This document shows positions 47,421 through 59,400 of a DNA stretch of 64,000 nt, piece by piece; position 1 is the stretch's first letter, and every line of letters starts with the position of its first letter. The translations under genes and the position numbers were made by a program. Source of the DNA: Euleptes europaea. Its lineage: Eukaryota > Chordata > Lepidosauria > Squamata > Sphaerodactylidae. The notes under the pieces were generated by a model. It was not told the origin of the DNA. It ran no database searches and worked only from the letters and a program-made list of their open reading frames with translations. The stretch covers positions 51,940,286 through 52,004,285 of the forward strand of contig NC_079325.1 in assembly GCF_029931775.1 (NCBI RefSeq), read 5' to 3'.

Positions 47421-50400
47421 CATTTCGTGTTTCGACTTGGGTCCCATCCCCAATATATCTCATCATTTATATGCAAAAATTCCAAAATATTCCGAAATAC
47501 AGATCACTTCTAGTCCCAAGCAGTCTGGATAAGGAATAAACCTGTAATTAAAATGGACTATTTAAAGCCTCCAGACTCCAAACTCAAAGGCTTCTACTGG
47601 ATTCCCAGCTCAAATCCCACTGTTGGCAGTAGGGTTGCCAGGTCCCTCTTCGCCACCAGCGGGAGGTTTTTGGGGCGGAGCCTGAGGAAGGCGAGGTTTG
47701 GGGAGGGGAGGGACTTCAATGACATAGAGTCCAATTGCCAAAGCGGCCATTTTCTCAAGGGGAACTGATCTCTATTGTCTGGAGGTCAGTTGTAATAGTG
47801 GGAGATCTCCGGCCACCACCTGGTGGTTATAGCAATTCAAAGCAAAAGCACCAGTAAATGTTGTGCAAAAAAAGATGATAACAACAATGTTATTGCTATT
47901 AGAAAATATATATTCAGAATAGTTCTAATAAGCACAACCCAAGTTGAGCAGAACACCACAATAATTATGTACAAATGGTCTTAAAAAGCACCATGGTCTT
48001 CCAATTAGCACTTGTAGCCGTTTGTGATTACTACCACCTGGTGGTAGGGCAGAACACCACAATAATTATGTACAAATGGTCTTAAAAAGCACCATGTTCT
48101 TCCAATTAGCACTTGTAGCTGTTTGTGATTACTACCACCTGGTGGTTGGCAACCCTAGTTGGCAGGGAAAAGGTTATAGGCATCAAGCGTACCCGAGCCA
48201 CCTCGATCCAGTGCTCCACCACTCTGGCCCTCTGCTGTGGCTTCAGCGCCCGGTCCCCGAGGCAGGTGGCGATGACGCAGTTGGTGACCCTGTTGAACTG
48301 CGAGACGGTGGCCCGGATGGTCGGGGCTAAGTGCTCCTTGCCCTTCTTGTCCCGCTGGGACCAAATGCAGCCCAGGCAATGGTAAGGCATCACCTTCTTA
48401 AAGAGCTCCTGGAAGGGAGGCACAGAGGCAAGGGGGTGACTTGGAGAAGTTGGCAACAAAGGGCTCCCCCTGCCCACTGGCAAAGAGAGGGACCGGCCAG
48501 GGCTGGCAGTGCACCAAAAGAGTCCAAACACTCACGGCATCCATCAGCGTGAACTGTTCGGCCACCATCTCTGGAGAGAAGGAGAGGAAGTCCGGCTTGC
48601 CTTCCACCAGCCCGTTCTCTTCCTCTAACCGCAGGGAGCAACTGGCGTGGTCCACAGCTGGAAGGGGCACGGGGACAGCAGCAAAGAACGGAGTGAGTGG
48701 CAGAAGACACGACAGAGACCGCACATCCCTGCCCCCTTTCCTAAGGCCATGCTGGTCAGGCTAGAGAGCAGCTGCAGAGGACTTGTTTTGCAGGCAAAAG
48801 GATTTCAGGCAGAGCGGGCCAAAAGCCTGGAACTTGGAGAGCCGTGGCGAGCGCTGCCAGCTGGGTCACAGAATGGTGGTCCAGGTATACAGCAGCCTGG
48901 GGGCACAGATCTTGCCGAAAGGTTGCAGGTCAAATGAACACATGAAGCTACTCTATACTGAATCAGACCCTTGGTCCATCAAAGTCAGTATTGTCTACTC
49001 AGACCGGCATCGGCTCTCCAGGGTCTCAGGTAGAGGTCTTTCACATCACCTACTTGCCTGGTCCCTTTAACTGGAGATGCCGGGGATTGAACCTGGGACC
49101 TTCAGCATGCCAAGCAGATGCTCTACCACTGAGCCGAAGCCCCTCCCCCAGGTCAGTGGCAGCACCTCTGTTTTGCAAGCACGAAACCCCTGGCTGCATC
49201 TCCAGCACTTCCCTTTCAAGGAATCTCAGGTAGTGGCCAGGGGGAAGACCTTTTGTCTCCCCAAGACCCCAGGAAGCTGCTGCCAGTCCAAGTACACATA
49301 TCATGGTGCAGTGGTTAGAGCATCAGACTAGCGTTTGGGAGACCCCAGTTCGAGCCCCCACACTGGCAAGGGAGCTCGCTGAGTGACTTGGGCTGATCAC
49401 ACTTTCTCAGCTTAACCCACATCACAGGGTTATTGTGGGAAGGACAAAGGTGAAGGAAGGGAGAACGAGAAGAAGAAGAAGAGTTGGTTTTTATATGACG
49501 ACTTTCTCTACCACTTAAGGTAGAATCAAACCAGCTTACAATCGCCTTCCCTTCCCCTCCCCACAACAGACACCCTGTGAGGTAGGTGGGGCTGAGAGTG
49601 TATGACTAGCCCAAGGTCACCCAGCTGGCTTCATGTGGAGGAGTGGGGAATCAAACCCGGTTCTCCAGATCAGACTCCACTGCTCCAAACCACCGCTCTT
49701 AACCACTACACCACGCTGGCTCTGCAAGGAGAATGTTTTGGGAGAGAAAAGTGGGGTACGAATAAATCAAAACAAAATAAAGAGAGGCTGGCCCAAGGTC
49801 CCCTGGCAAGCTTCAGTGGCTGAGCAGAGGTGACCCTACTCCAAACCCAACCATCTACACGCTACCTGCTGAACATGGCTGTGTGTGTGTGTGGGGGGGG
49901 GGAGAAACTGCCACATGGATCTTGCTCAAAAGTTGCCTCAGCCACTGGGGGGCAAAGAGCACTCAACATCAGCCAACCGAGAGCATCGCTCACCTTCCGC
50001 TTCTGGCTCGGCCCGCTCCTGCTGCTGGAACTGGGAGAAGAGGATGCGCGCCCGCCGCTCCAGGTCCGACCCGGGAATGTTGTGACGCACGTAGATGATG
50101 AGCTGCTTGAGGCAAGTGTAGTCCGGGGGCTTGCGGAAGTCTTCCGAGTACTGATCCAGCCATGCCCCCAGGATGGAAGAGATGGTGCTGAGGAGGAGGA
50201 GGAGGAGGGAGGGTTGGATTGACTCAACAAGCAGCCGAACCAGGGTACGCAGCGCAGTGCCAAAAACATGCATCTGTCTCACTCGCACATTATATTTGAG
50301 GCGTACACCTGAAAACGGTAACTTGTTAAGCTATGATGTTAGACTTTTCGTCCTGGTATGCAGAGAAGGGGCTTCAAGTGAATGTTGCAACCAGATAATG

Positions 50401-53400
50401 GGCTTCTCCGCACTCTTAAGAACATAAGAAAGGCCCTGCTGGATCAGACCAAGGCCCATCAAGTCCAGCAGTCTGTTCACACAGTGGCCAACCAGGTGCC
50501 TTTAGGAAGCCACAAACAAGACGACTGCAGCAGCACCATCCTGCCTGTGTTCCAGTGCACCCAAAATAATAGGCATGCTCCTCTGATACTAGAGAGAATA
50601 GGTATGCAGCATGACTGGTATCCATTCTAACAGCCATGAATACCCATACCCCTCTCCTCCATGAATATGTCCACTCTCCTTTTAAAGCCCTCCAAGCTGG
50701 CAGCCATCACCACATCCTGGGGCAGGGAGTTCCACAATTTAACTACGCGTTATGTGAAAAAATACTTCCTTTTATCTGTTTTGAATCTCTCACCCTTTAG
50801 CAGATGACCCCGTGTTCTAGTATTATGGGAGAGGGAGAAAAACTTCTCCCTGTCCACTCTCTCCAAACCATGCATAATTTTATAGACCTCTATCATGTCT
50901 CCCCTCAGCCGCCTTTTTTCCAAGCTAAACAGCCCTAAGCGTCTCAACCACTCCCCATAGGACAGTTGCTCTACTCCCCTAATCATTTTGGGTGCTCTTT
51001 TCTGCACCTTCTCAAGCTCTGTAATATCCTTTTTTAGGTGTGGTGACCAGAACTATACCCAGTATTCCAAGTGTGGTCTTACCACAGATTTGTACAAGGG
51101 CAGTATGATATCCGCAGTTTTATTCTCTATTCCTCGCCTAGTTATGGCCAGCATGGAATTTACCTTTTTTACAGCAGCCACACACTGGGTTGACATCTTC
51201 ATTGAGCTATCCACTACCACCCCAAGATCCCTTTCTTGGTCTGTCGCTGCCAGCACAGATCCCATCAGTGTATATGTGAAGTTGGGATTTTTTGCCCCAA
51301 TATGCATCACTTTACACTTGCTCACATTGAATCTCATTTGCCATTTTAATGCCCATTCTTCCAGTACGCAGAGATCCTTCTGGAGCTCTTCACAGTCCGA
51401 TTTTGTTTTAACCACCCTAAATAATTTGGTGTCATCTGCAAACTTGGCTACTTCACTGTTTAACCCCAACTCCAGGTCATTGATGAACAGGTTGAAAAGC
51501 ACCGGTCCCAACACAGATCCCTGAGGCACCCCACTGCTCACATCCCGCCACTGGGAGAACTGACCATTGATTCCTGCTCTCTGCTTCCTATTTTTCAGCC
51601 AGCTCTCAATCCATAAAAGGACTTGTCCTCTTATCCCATGACTATGAAGTTTGCTTAGCAGTCTTTGGTGGGGGACTTTGTCAAAAGCTCTTTGGAAATC
51701 AAAATACACAATATCCACAGGCTCATTCCTGTCCACATGCTTATTGCTATCAAAAAACTCTAATAGGTTAGTGAGACAGGACCTACCCTTACAGAAGCCA
51801 TGTTGGGTTTTGCCCAGCAGACCTTGCCCTTCTATATGCTTAACAATTCTATCTTTAATAATGCTTTCCACTAATTTACCCGGAATAGACGTTCCCCACC
51901 CCTGATCTAGACGTTCTAGGACTTTCTGCCTTGTTACCACTACTTGCCTCAGTTCCTCATTTTCCCCTCTCCAAAATCTCTGTTCAGGAGAAGGAATCTG
52001 CCCTGTATCTTCAACAGTGAAGACAGATGAGAAGAATTCATTTAGTTTTTCAGCAATCGCTTTATCCTCCCTTAGAGTTCCTGTACTCCCATTGTCATCC
52101 AATGGTCCAACCGCTTCCCTAGCTGGTTTCCTACTCCTAATATACTTAAAGAATTTCTTATTGTTTATTTTGATGTGTTTAGCAATATGCCCCTCAAAAT
52201 CTTTTTTTGCATCTCTAATTATCTGCTTCCATTTCCTTTGTGCAAGTTTGTTTGCTTCTGTTCGCCTCGTTTGCGCAAACCTTCCAGTCTCTGAAGGAAG
52301 ACTTTTTTTCTCTAATTGCTTCCTTCACCTTACCCGTTACCCATGGTGGTGACCTCTTGGACTTATTACTACCTTTCTTGACCTGTGGTATACAAGCTAG
52401 CTGAGCCTCTAGTAATGTGGACTTGAGTAACCCCCAAGCCTTTCCAAGAGATTTAACCCTCCTAACTGTTCCTTTCAACTTCCTCTTTACCAGTTTTCTC
52501 ATTTTAGAGAAGTTCCCTCTTTTAAAGTCAAAGGTAATTGTGTGAGATTTCCCAGTCACTTTCCCACTTGCATATAAATTAAATTTGATGCCATTGTGAT
52601 CACTATTGCCAACTGGCTCAACTACATCTACATCCCGCACTAAGTCACTGACAGCACCACAGAGTATTAAATCCAGGATTGGCTCCCCTTTGGTTGGGTC
52701 TATGACCAACTGTTCGAGGGCACAGTCATTTAGGATGTCTAAAATTTTTATCTCTTTGGCTTGACTGGAGCATACATTTATCCAATCAATATGAGGGAAG
52801 TTGAAGTCTCCCATTATTACTACTTCATTACCTTTACATGCTTCCCTAATTTCATTCATCTCAAGATCACCCTGAGCCATTTGGTCAGGGGGCCGATAGA
52901 ACGTCCCCAGTACTAAATCTCCTTTGGGGCCCGGAATTGTCACCCATAAGGATTCTGTGGATGAGTCTGCCCTTTTTATGGTCTCTACCTTATTAGACAC
53001 TATGCCTTCCTTGATATACATAGCAACACCGCCTCCAATACGCCCTTCCCAGTCATTTCTATACAGTTTGTAACCAGGGATGACTGTATCCCACTGGTTC
53101 TCTCCCCTCCACCAGGTTTCTGTAATGCTCACTATATCTATGTTTTCTCTTAAAACCATGCACTCTAATTCCCTCATTTTTCCTTGGAGGCTTCTAGCAT
53201 TAGCATAGAAACACCTCCACACTGTTTCTCTCTTTCGACTTGCCTGGCATGTGCCTTTGGGCATCTTTAAGTGGCTATCCATTTTTTCCCCATTCCCTTT
53301 CATGTCTAAGTAATTCCTATGTGTGCAATCTGAAGCAATTTTCCCTTTGTCCGTATGCACTGAGTTTGCCCGAACCAGATGCTTCTCAGCTCCTGTCGGC

Positions 53401-56400
53401 TTTCCCCCCAGGTTCAGTTTTAAAGCTGCTCTGCCACCTTTGTTATATTACGCGCCAGCAGTCTGGTTCCATCCTGGTTCAAGTGGAGCCCATCCCTTTC
53501 ATATAGGCCCGGCTTGTCCCAAAATGTTGCCCAGTTCCTTACAAATCTAAAGCCCTCTTCCCTGCATTACCGTCTCATCCACGCATTGAGACTTACCAAC
53601 TGTGCCTGCCTAGCTGGTCCTGTACGTGGAACAGGTAGCATTTCTGAGAAAGCTACCTTGGAGGTCCTGGCTTTTAATCTCCTGCCTAGCAACCTAAATT
53701 TGGATTCCAAGACCTCTGGACTACATTTCCCCACGTCGTTGGTGCCAACATGCACCACAACCACTGGCTCCTCCCCAGCACTATCTACCAGACTACCTAT
53801 ATGACGGGTAATGTCCGCAACCTTCGCACCAGGCAGGCAAGTCACCATGCGGTCCATGCACCCGCCAGAAACCCAGCTATCTACATTCCTAAGGATTGAA
53901 TCCCCCACTACAAGAAGCCCCCCTCCCCTCTGAGGCATATCCTCGGTACGAGAGGATTATTTTCGTTGCTTGTGTGCCTATATTGTGTCAGCGTTTTTCT
54001 TTTCCGCATGTGTTTGCTTTGATATTACACTGCTGAATCTAAGGCTTATTTCCTTGCAGTGCAGGGAAATAAACGGTGCAGTGCAGAGAAATAAGGGGAA
54101 GATACAGTAATGTAGTATCGAAGTGGACACTACAGGGAGCAGAACATGTATGAAAAAGAAAGAAAGTCGAAGCAAAATGGGCACACAAGCCACAAAAACA
54201 AAGAGTGTGGAAAAGACACAGTGTGATTGACGTTGCTGGGCCCACATTCCAGCTGTATCTGAAGAAGTATCTGAAGAAGTGAGCTGCAACTCATGAAAAC
54301 TCACACCCTGCCAGAAATGTTGTTAGTCTTTAAGGTGCTATTGGACTCTTGCTCTTTTCTCATGGCAATGTTTAACCTCTGGGATGAGACCCTTGACTGC
54401 AAGCAGAAGATCAAGCTGCTTAAAACTTGCAGAAAGGGTCAAAGACGAGCTGTGATGGGGTGACGGCTGCCAACTCGGAAGGCTTTAAATGGGTAGTGGA
54501 CATGTTCACGGAGGGCTATCCACGGCTACTAGTCAAAACGAATACTAGTCATGATGCAGCGATTGCTGTAGAGCCCTGGATTTTAGATTGGTTTTGGTCT
54601 ATGGACCGCAATAAATGAATTGATTGTCATGATGCATACCTATTCTCTCCAGGATCAGAGGAACATGCCTGTGAGGGTCTCTGTCTTTGTGTCTCTGCTT
54701 TCCATCACCTGCTGTGTTATCAGTGAACTCGTAAAAGCAGTTCACACCTTCTGGTCTCAGGCGCCAGGCCTGATGGCCCATGTATCTTCCCCCCCCCCGC
54801 TGTTCTTCCTGCCAGTACTCCCTCAGGCCGATGCGGCCTTGGAAGTGTGATAGCCGCCCAGACTTCCTGGGATCTGTCTGATGTTTTGTATTATGCCAAG
54901 CTTGTAACTTCCCATAACAATAAGTGTGAACCCCAGTGCCCCAGTGCCCTGGAGTCAATATATTCTGTAAACCCGTATAGCCCCTCACTTGCAACTTTCT
55001 ACCTGTGCCTGTCTCATCTCCTGAAGGCTTCAATAAATCGATTGTTTCTGTATCAACGTCTGAGCAACTGATTTGGAGAAGCAAACTCAGAGAGGGGGAT
55101 CTCTCACATTAAGTTGCAAGTCCTTGCCTCTCGGACTGCAGCTGTACCGCTTTGGACAGAATGTCAGCCGACGAGGACACCACCCCTAACCCCGATGCCC
55201 CCAAGGAACCGGACGAGCCGGAGAAGCCGGACCCTAAAGAGGAGGGAGCCAAGCCAAAGAAACCGAAGGGTCGCGCCCCCGACCAAGATCGGGACGGACG
55301 TCCCCGGGGGCTCACTTATTGGCTGGACTCTCCCAAGGGCTGGTCGCTCTCGCGGACTGCGGCGAAGGATCGCCGGTTGGCCTTCCCCAGCACGGGACTC
55401 GAAGGGGACCCGGCCCGCAAAGAGGCCCTCATGGAGGAAGAACGAAAGCAGTGGCAGGAAGACCGCCGGGCTATGCAGGAACAGATGGAGATCATGCAAC
55501 GCGTAATGGGTGAGATGGCCACGACCCTAGATGCGCTGAAATTGCAACCTCCAGCCGGTGCTCCCCCAGACGGGGCGCCAGTAGTTCCGCCCGCAACCCC
55601 TGCCCCCCCGGCCCGTCGGGACCTGAAAGTCACGTATGACGGGTCGGGAGACCAGTTGACCTTTTTTATGGTCCAAGTAGACATTTTTATGCGGGAACAA
55701 GGCCGAACCTTCGTTTCTGAGGAGTCCCGGGTGCAGTACGTTGCTTCCTTACTGCAAGGGGAGGCGGCTGCCTGGATGGTGTTGCAGTATGAACTCCGCT
55801 CGCCGGTGCTGCGAACCCTGGACGAGTTCATGGTAGCACTCCGAAACCGTTTTGAGGACCCGACTCTAGGTGAGCGGGCTAAAGCCTCCCTGATGCAACT
55901 GCGCCAAGGGACTAAGTCGGTGGCGCAGTATGCAAGTGAGTTCCAGTCACTGGCTAGCCGAATTCTGGACTGGAGTGAGGCTACCTTGGTACAATGTTTC
56001 AGGGAGGGTCTCAACCCAGACCTCCAACATTGGGCCTTCATGCAAGGGAACCCCCCGGATGTGGAAGGTTGGGTTCGCCATGCTGCTGACATCGAGAATC
56101 GCAAACAACTCCTGAACTTGTCCAAGCAACGGATTGGGCGAGACCCCAGGCCCCGGGGTGACCGTGGCCGGGAACTCCGGCAAGGGGGTGGCGGGGTCCT
56201 CTCGGCCGCGGAACGCCGCAAGCGGTTCGAGGCCGGCGTCTGCCTGATCTGCGGGGGAAAGGGTCACTTTGCATCGCAATGCCCCTCTCGCTCAGGCCGT
56301 CCGACCCCTCCCCGCCAAACCCAGGCCGAGCCGACGAAACCGGCCGCCGACAGCCAGCCTCGCCGCAGAAGTGGACCACTGAGCCGGCGCTCCGGCGCAC

Positions 56401-59400
56401 CCTCCGCTCTCCACGCACGTCCCCAGGATGGGGCATCCGACTCTACGGTCCCATCGGGGTCCCGGATTACAAATACCGTCTTTGATTCGGACGGCTCCCC
56501 GGAGGCCACTACCCCGTCCCCCTCTTCCAGCGAGGAGGAAGAGTGGGAACAGCCGGCAAAAAACGCCGTCGGTCTGCTGTAGAGGGGGCTCCGCAGCAGA
56601 CCGTCCCTATCGTTGTGCAAGGAGCTCCACCGATGGTAAGCGCCCAAGAGGACAATGTATTTGTGCGTGTCCATCTGTCCCTACCCAAAGGGGGTCCCCC
56701 GTTAGAGGTCCCCGCGTTGGTCGACTCGGGGTGTGCCCGCACCATGATAAATGAGGAAACTGCCAAGAAGTTGGGTGTCCGGCGCAAGCGGCTTCCGGGA
56801 CCCCTCCGTTTTTCCCAAATGGACGGGAGTGACTTTAAACGGGGCCCGGTGACCCACAGAACTGCAGCCGTGATTATGTCCGTGGGGGAACATTGGGAAC
56901 GGTTGTATTTCACTATCGCCCCTATTGTAACCCCTGTGGTGTTAGGGATGAACTGGTTAAGGGGGCACAATCCCTCCATTGATTGGGTTAAACGGGTGCT
57001 TTCCTTCCCCGAAAACCCCTGTGGGTTGCATGACAAGGAACGGGTACTCAGGACTCCAGCCGCCGCACTGGTAGGGTCCCCCGCCCCAGTCTCTCCTCAA
57101 TTACCCTCTGAGTACTCGCAATTTACTGATGTTTTTGATGTTAGAGAGTGCGACGAACTGCCTCCCCACAGAGAAACGGACTGTGCCATCGAGATTGTAG
57201 GGGAAGGCAAACTGTCTAAGGGAAAGGTTTACCCCATGAGCCCTAGTGAAAAGACAGTGTTGCGAGACTATCTGGATGTCAATCTGGCGAGGGGTTTCAT
57301 ACGCCCCTCCAAGGCTCCTTATTCAGCCCCAGCTTTCTTTGTAAAGAAAAAGACGGGAGATTTAAGACTGTGTATTGACTTTCGCAGACTGAACGCAGTC
57401 ACCCAGTCTAATGCTTACCCCCTCCCTCTTATTCCTGACCTTCTAGCACAATTAAAGGAGGGCCGAATCTTCACCAAACTGGACTTGGTAGAAGCCTACC
57501 ACCGCATTCGCATCAAAGAAGGAGACGAACCCAAAACGGCCTTTTCCAGTTGTTTTGGGATGTTTGAGTACCTAGTCATGCCGTTCGGACTTTCGGGGGC
57601 TCCGAGTGTCTTTATGCAATTAATTAATGAGGTTTTGCATGATTTGCTGTTTCGGGGGGTGGTGGTATTTCTCGATGACATCCTTATTTACTCTGAAACC
57701 ATGGAAGACCATGTGCGCCTAGTGCGAGAGGTGCTCCAGCGGCTGCGGGAGCACAAACTGTATGCTAAGGTGTCCAAATGTGAATTCCACCAACCCTCCA
57801 TTACATTTCTGGGGTATGTGATCTCCCACCAAGGGTTGGAAATGGACCCCGCCAAGGTCCAGGCAGTGCGGGACTGGGAACCCCCCACTACCCGCCGCCA
57901 ACTTCAGCAGTTTTTGGGGTTTGCCAATTTTTACCGGAACTTCATTCCTAACTTTGCCCAAGTTGCGCTTCCCCTCACTGCCCTGTTGCGTACCAAGGAC
58001 AAGGGGGCTAGCGCCGCGCTTCCCTCAGCCCGTTTGCAATGGTCCCCCCAGTGCCAGCTAGCTTTTGAACGTTTGAAGCTACTTTTTTCATCCGAACCCG
58101 TTTTGGCTCACCCAGATTGCACCAAGCCTTTTGTGGTGCAAGTGGATGCCTCGGATGTAGCCATGGGCGGGGCCCTATTGCAGAGGGATGAGGGGGGACG
58201 GTTGAGACCATGCGCCTACTTCTCCAAGAAGTTTTCCCAGTCTGAAATCAACTGGGCCATTTGGGAGAAGGAGGCAGCAGCGGTCAAACATGCCCTTACC
58301 ATATGGCGACACTTCTTGGAAGGGGCCGAACTGCCATTCGAAGTGTGTACCGATCACAAGAATCTTGAGGCCCTCAAGGGGGCTAGAAAACTCAATGCCA
58401 AACAGGTTCGGTGGGCCCAATTTTTCGCTAAGTTCCGGTTCACTCTCAGACATGTCCCTGGCAAAGAAAATGCCCTAGCCGACGCTTTGTCACGACTTCC
58501 CCAGTATCGCAACGATTTCGATCGCCCAGTCGACTCCCTGTTCACTCCCGAGCAGCGAGGGGAAGTTCCTAGCTTAGCCGTCACCACCCGGTCCCAAGCC
58601 CGACCACCGGAGACCCCCCCTACACTCAAAGGCATCCCGGAAGCCTTCCAACAGCGACTCCGGGACGCCTCCTTGCAGGAGGAGGAGCATCATCTCCTCC
58701 CCACTGGTCTGGAACGTACCAACACTTGGTGGGTGCAAGGGGGGAAACTGTACGTCCCCTCCTCTCTTCGCAAGGAAGTATTGGGACTTGTACATGGTGC
58801 CAGGCTAGCGGGTCATTTTGGTTTCATAAAAACGCTTCACCTGGTTCGAAGACAATTCTGGTGGCCCGGTATGAGATCTGATGTAGAGTTGTATGTGCGC
58901 AGCTGCCCCACCTGCGCCACAGCCAAGAAACGGATGGGAAAACCCCCAGGGCTTCTCAAACCGCTTGAGAGCCCCTCCCGTCCCTGGGAAGTCATCGCCA
59001 TGGATTTTATCACCGACCTACCTCCGAGTCGGGGAAAAACGGTTCTTTGGGTTATCACAGACCTCTTTTCCAAACAGGTTCACTTCGTTCCATGTGCAGG
59101 CCTTCCTTCAGCCCAGGGCTTAGCTAAACTGTTCATCACACACGTCCTCAGGCTACACTCGATCCCGAGGAAGGTCCTCTCCGACCGGGGGGTCCAGTTT
59201 GTTGCCAAATTCTGGCGGGCCTTCCTAAAGTTAATGGGAGTGGAAGAGCAGGGCCTTTCTTCCGCCTATCACCCCCAAACGGATGGTCAAACAGAACGAG
59301 TAAATGCGGTGGTAGAATGTTATTTGCGTTGCTATGTAAATTTCCACCAGGACGACTGGGTCGACCTGCTGCCATTTGCCGAATATGCGTATAACAATGC

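Noticed and set aside
47308-47539. Cys/Val- and Tyr/Ile-repeat frames
   Set aside because: They are translations of the (TG)n(TA)n microsatellite.
52215-53360. A host endonuclease/phosphatase-family gene
   Set aside because: The frame is the CR1 ORF2 endonuclease, in line with CR1 ORF1 and reverse transcriptase on the same strand.
54599-55084. A 161-codon - strand frame, seen again at 60014-60511
   Set aside because: It is the antisense of the LTR and appears twice only because the LTRs are identical.
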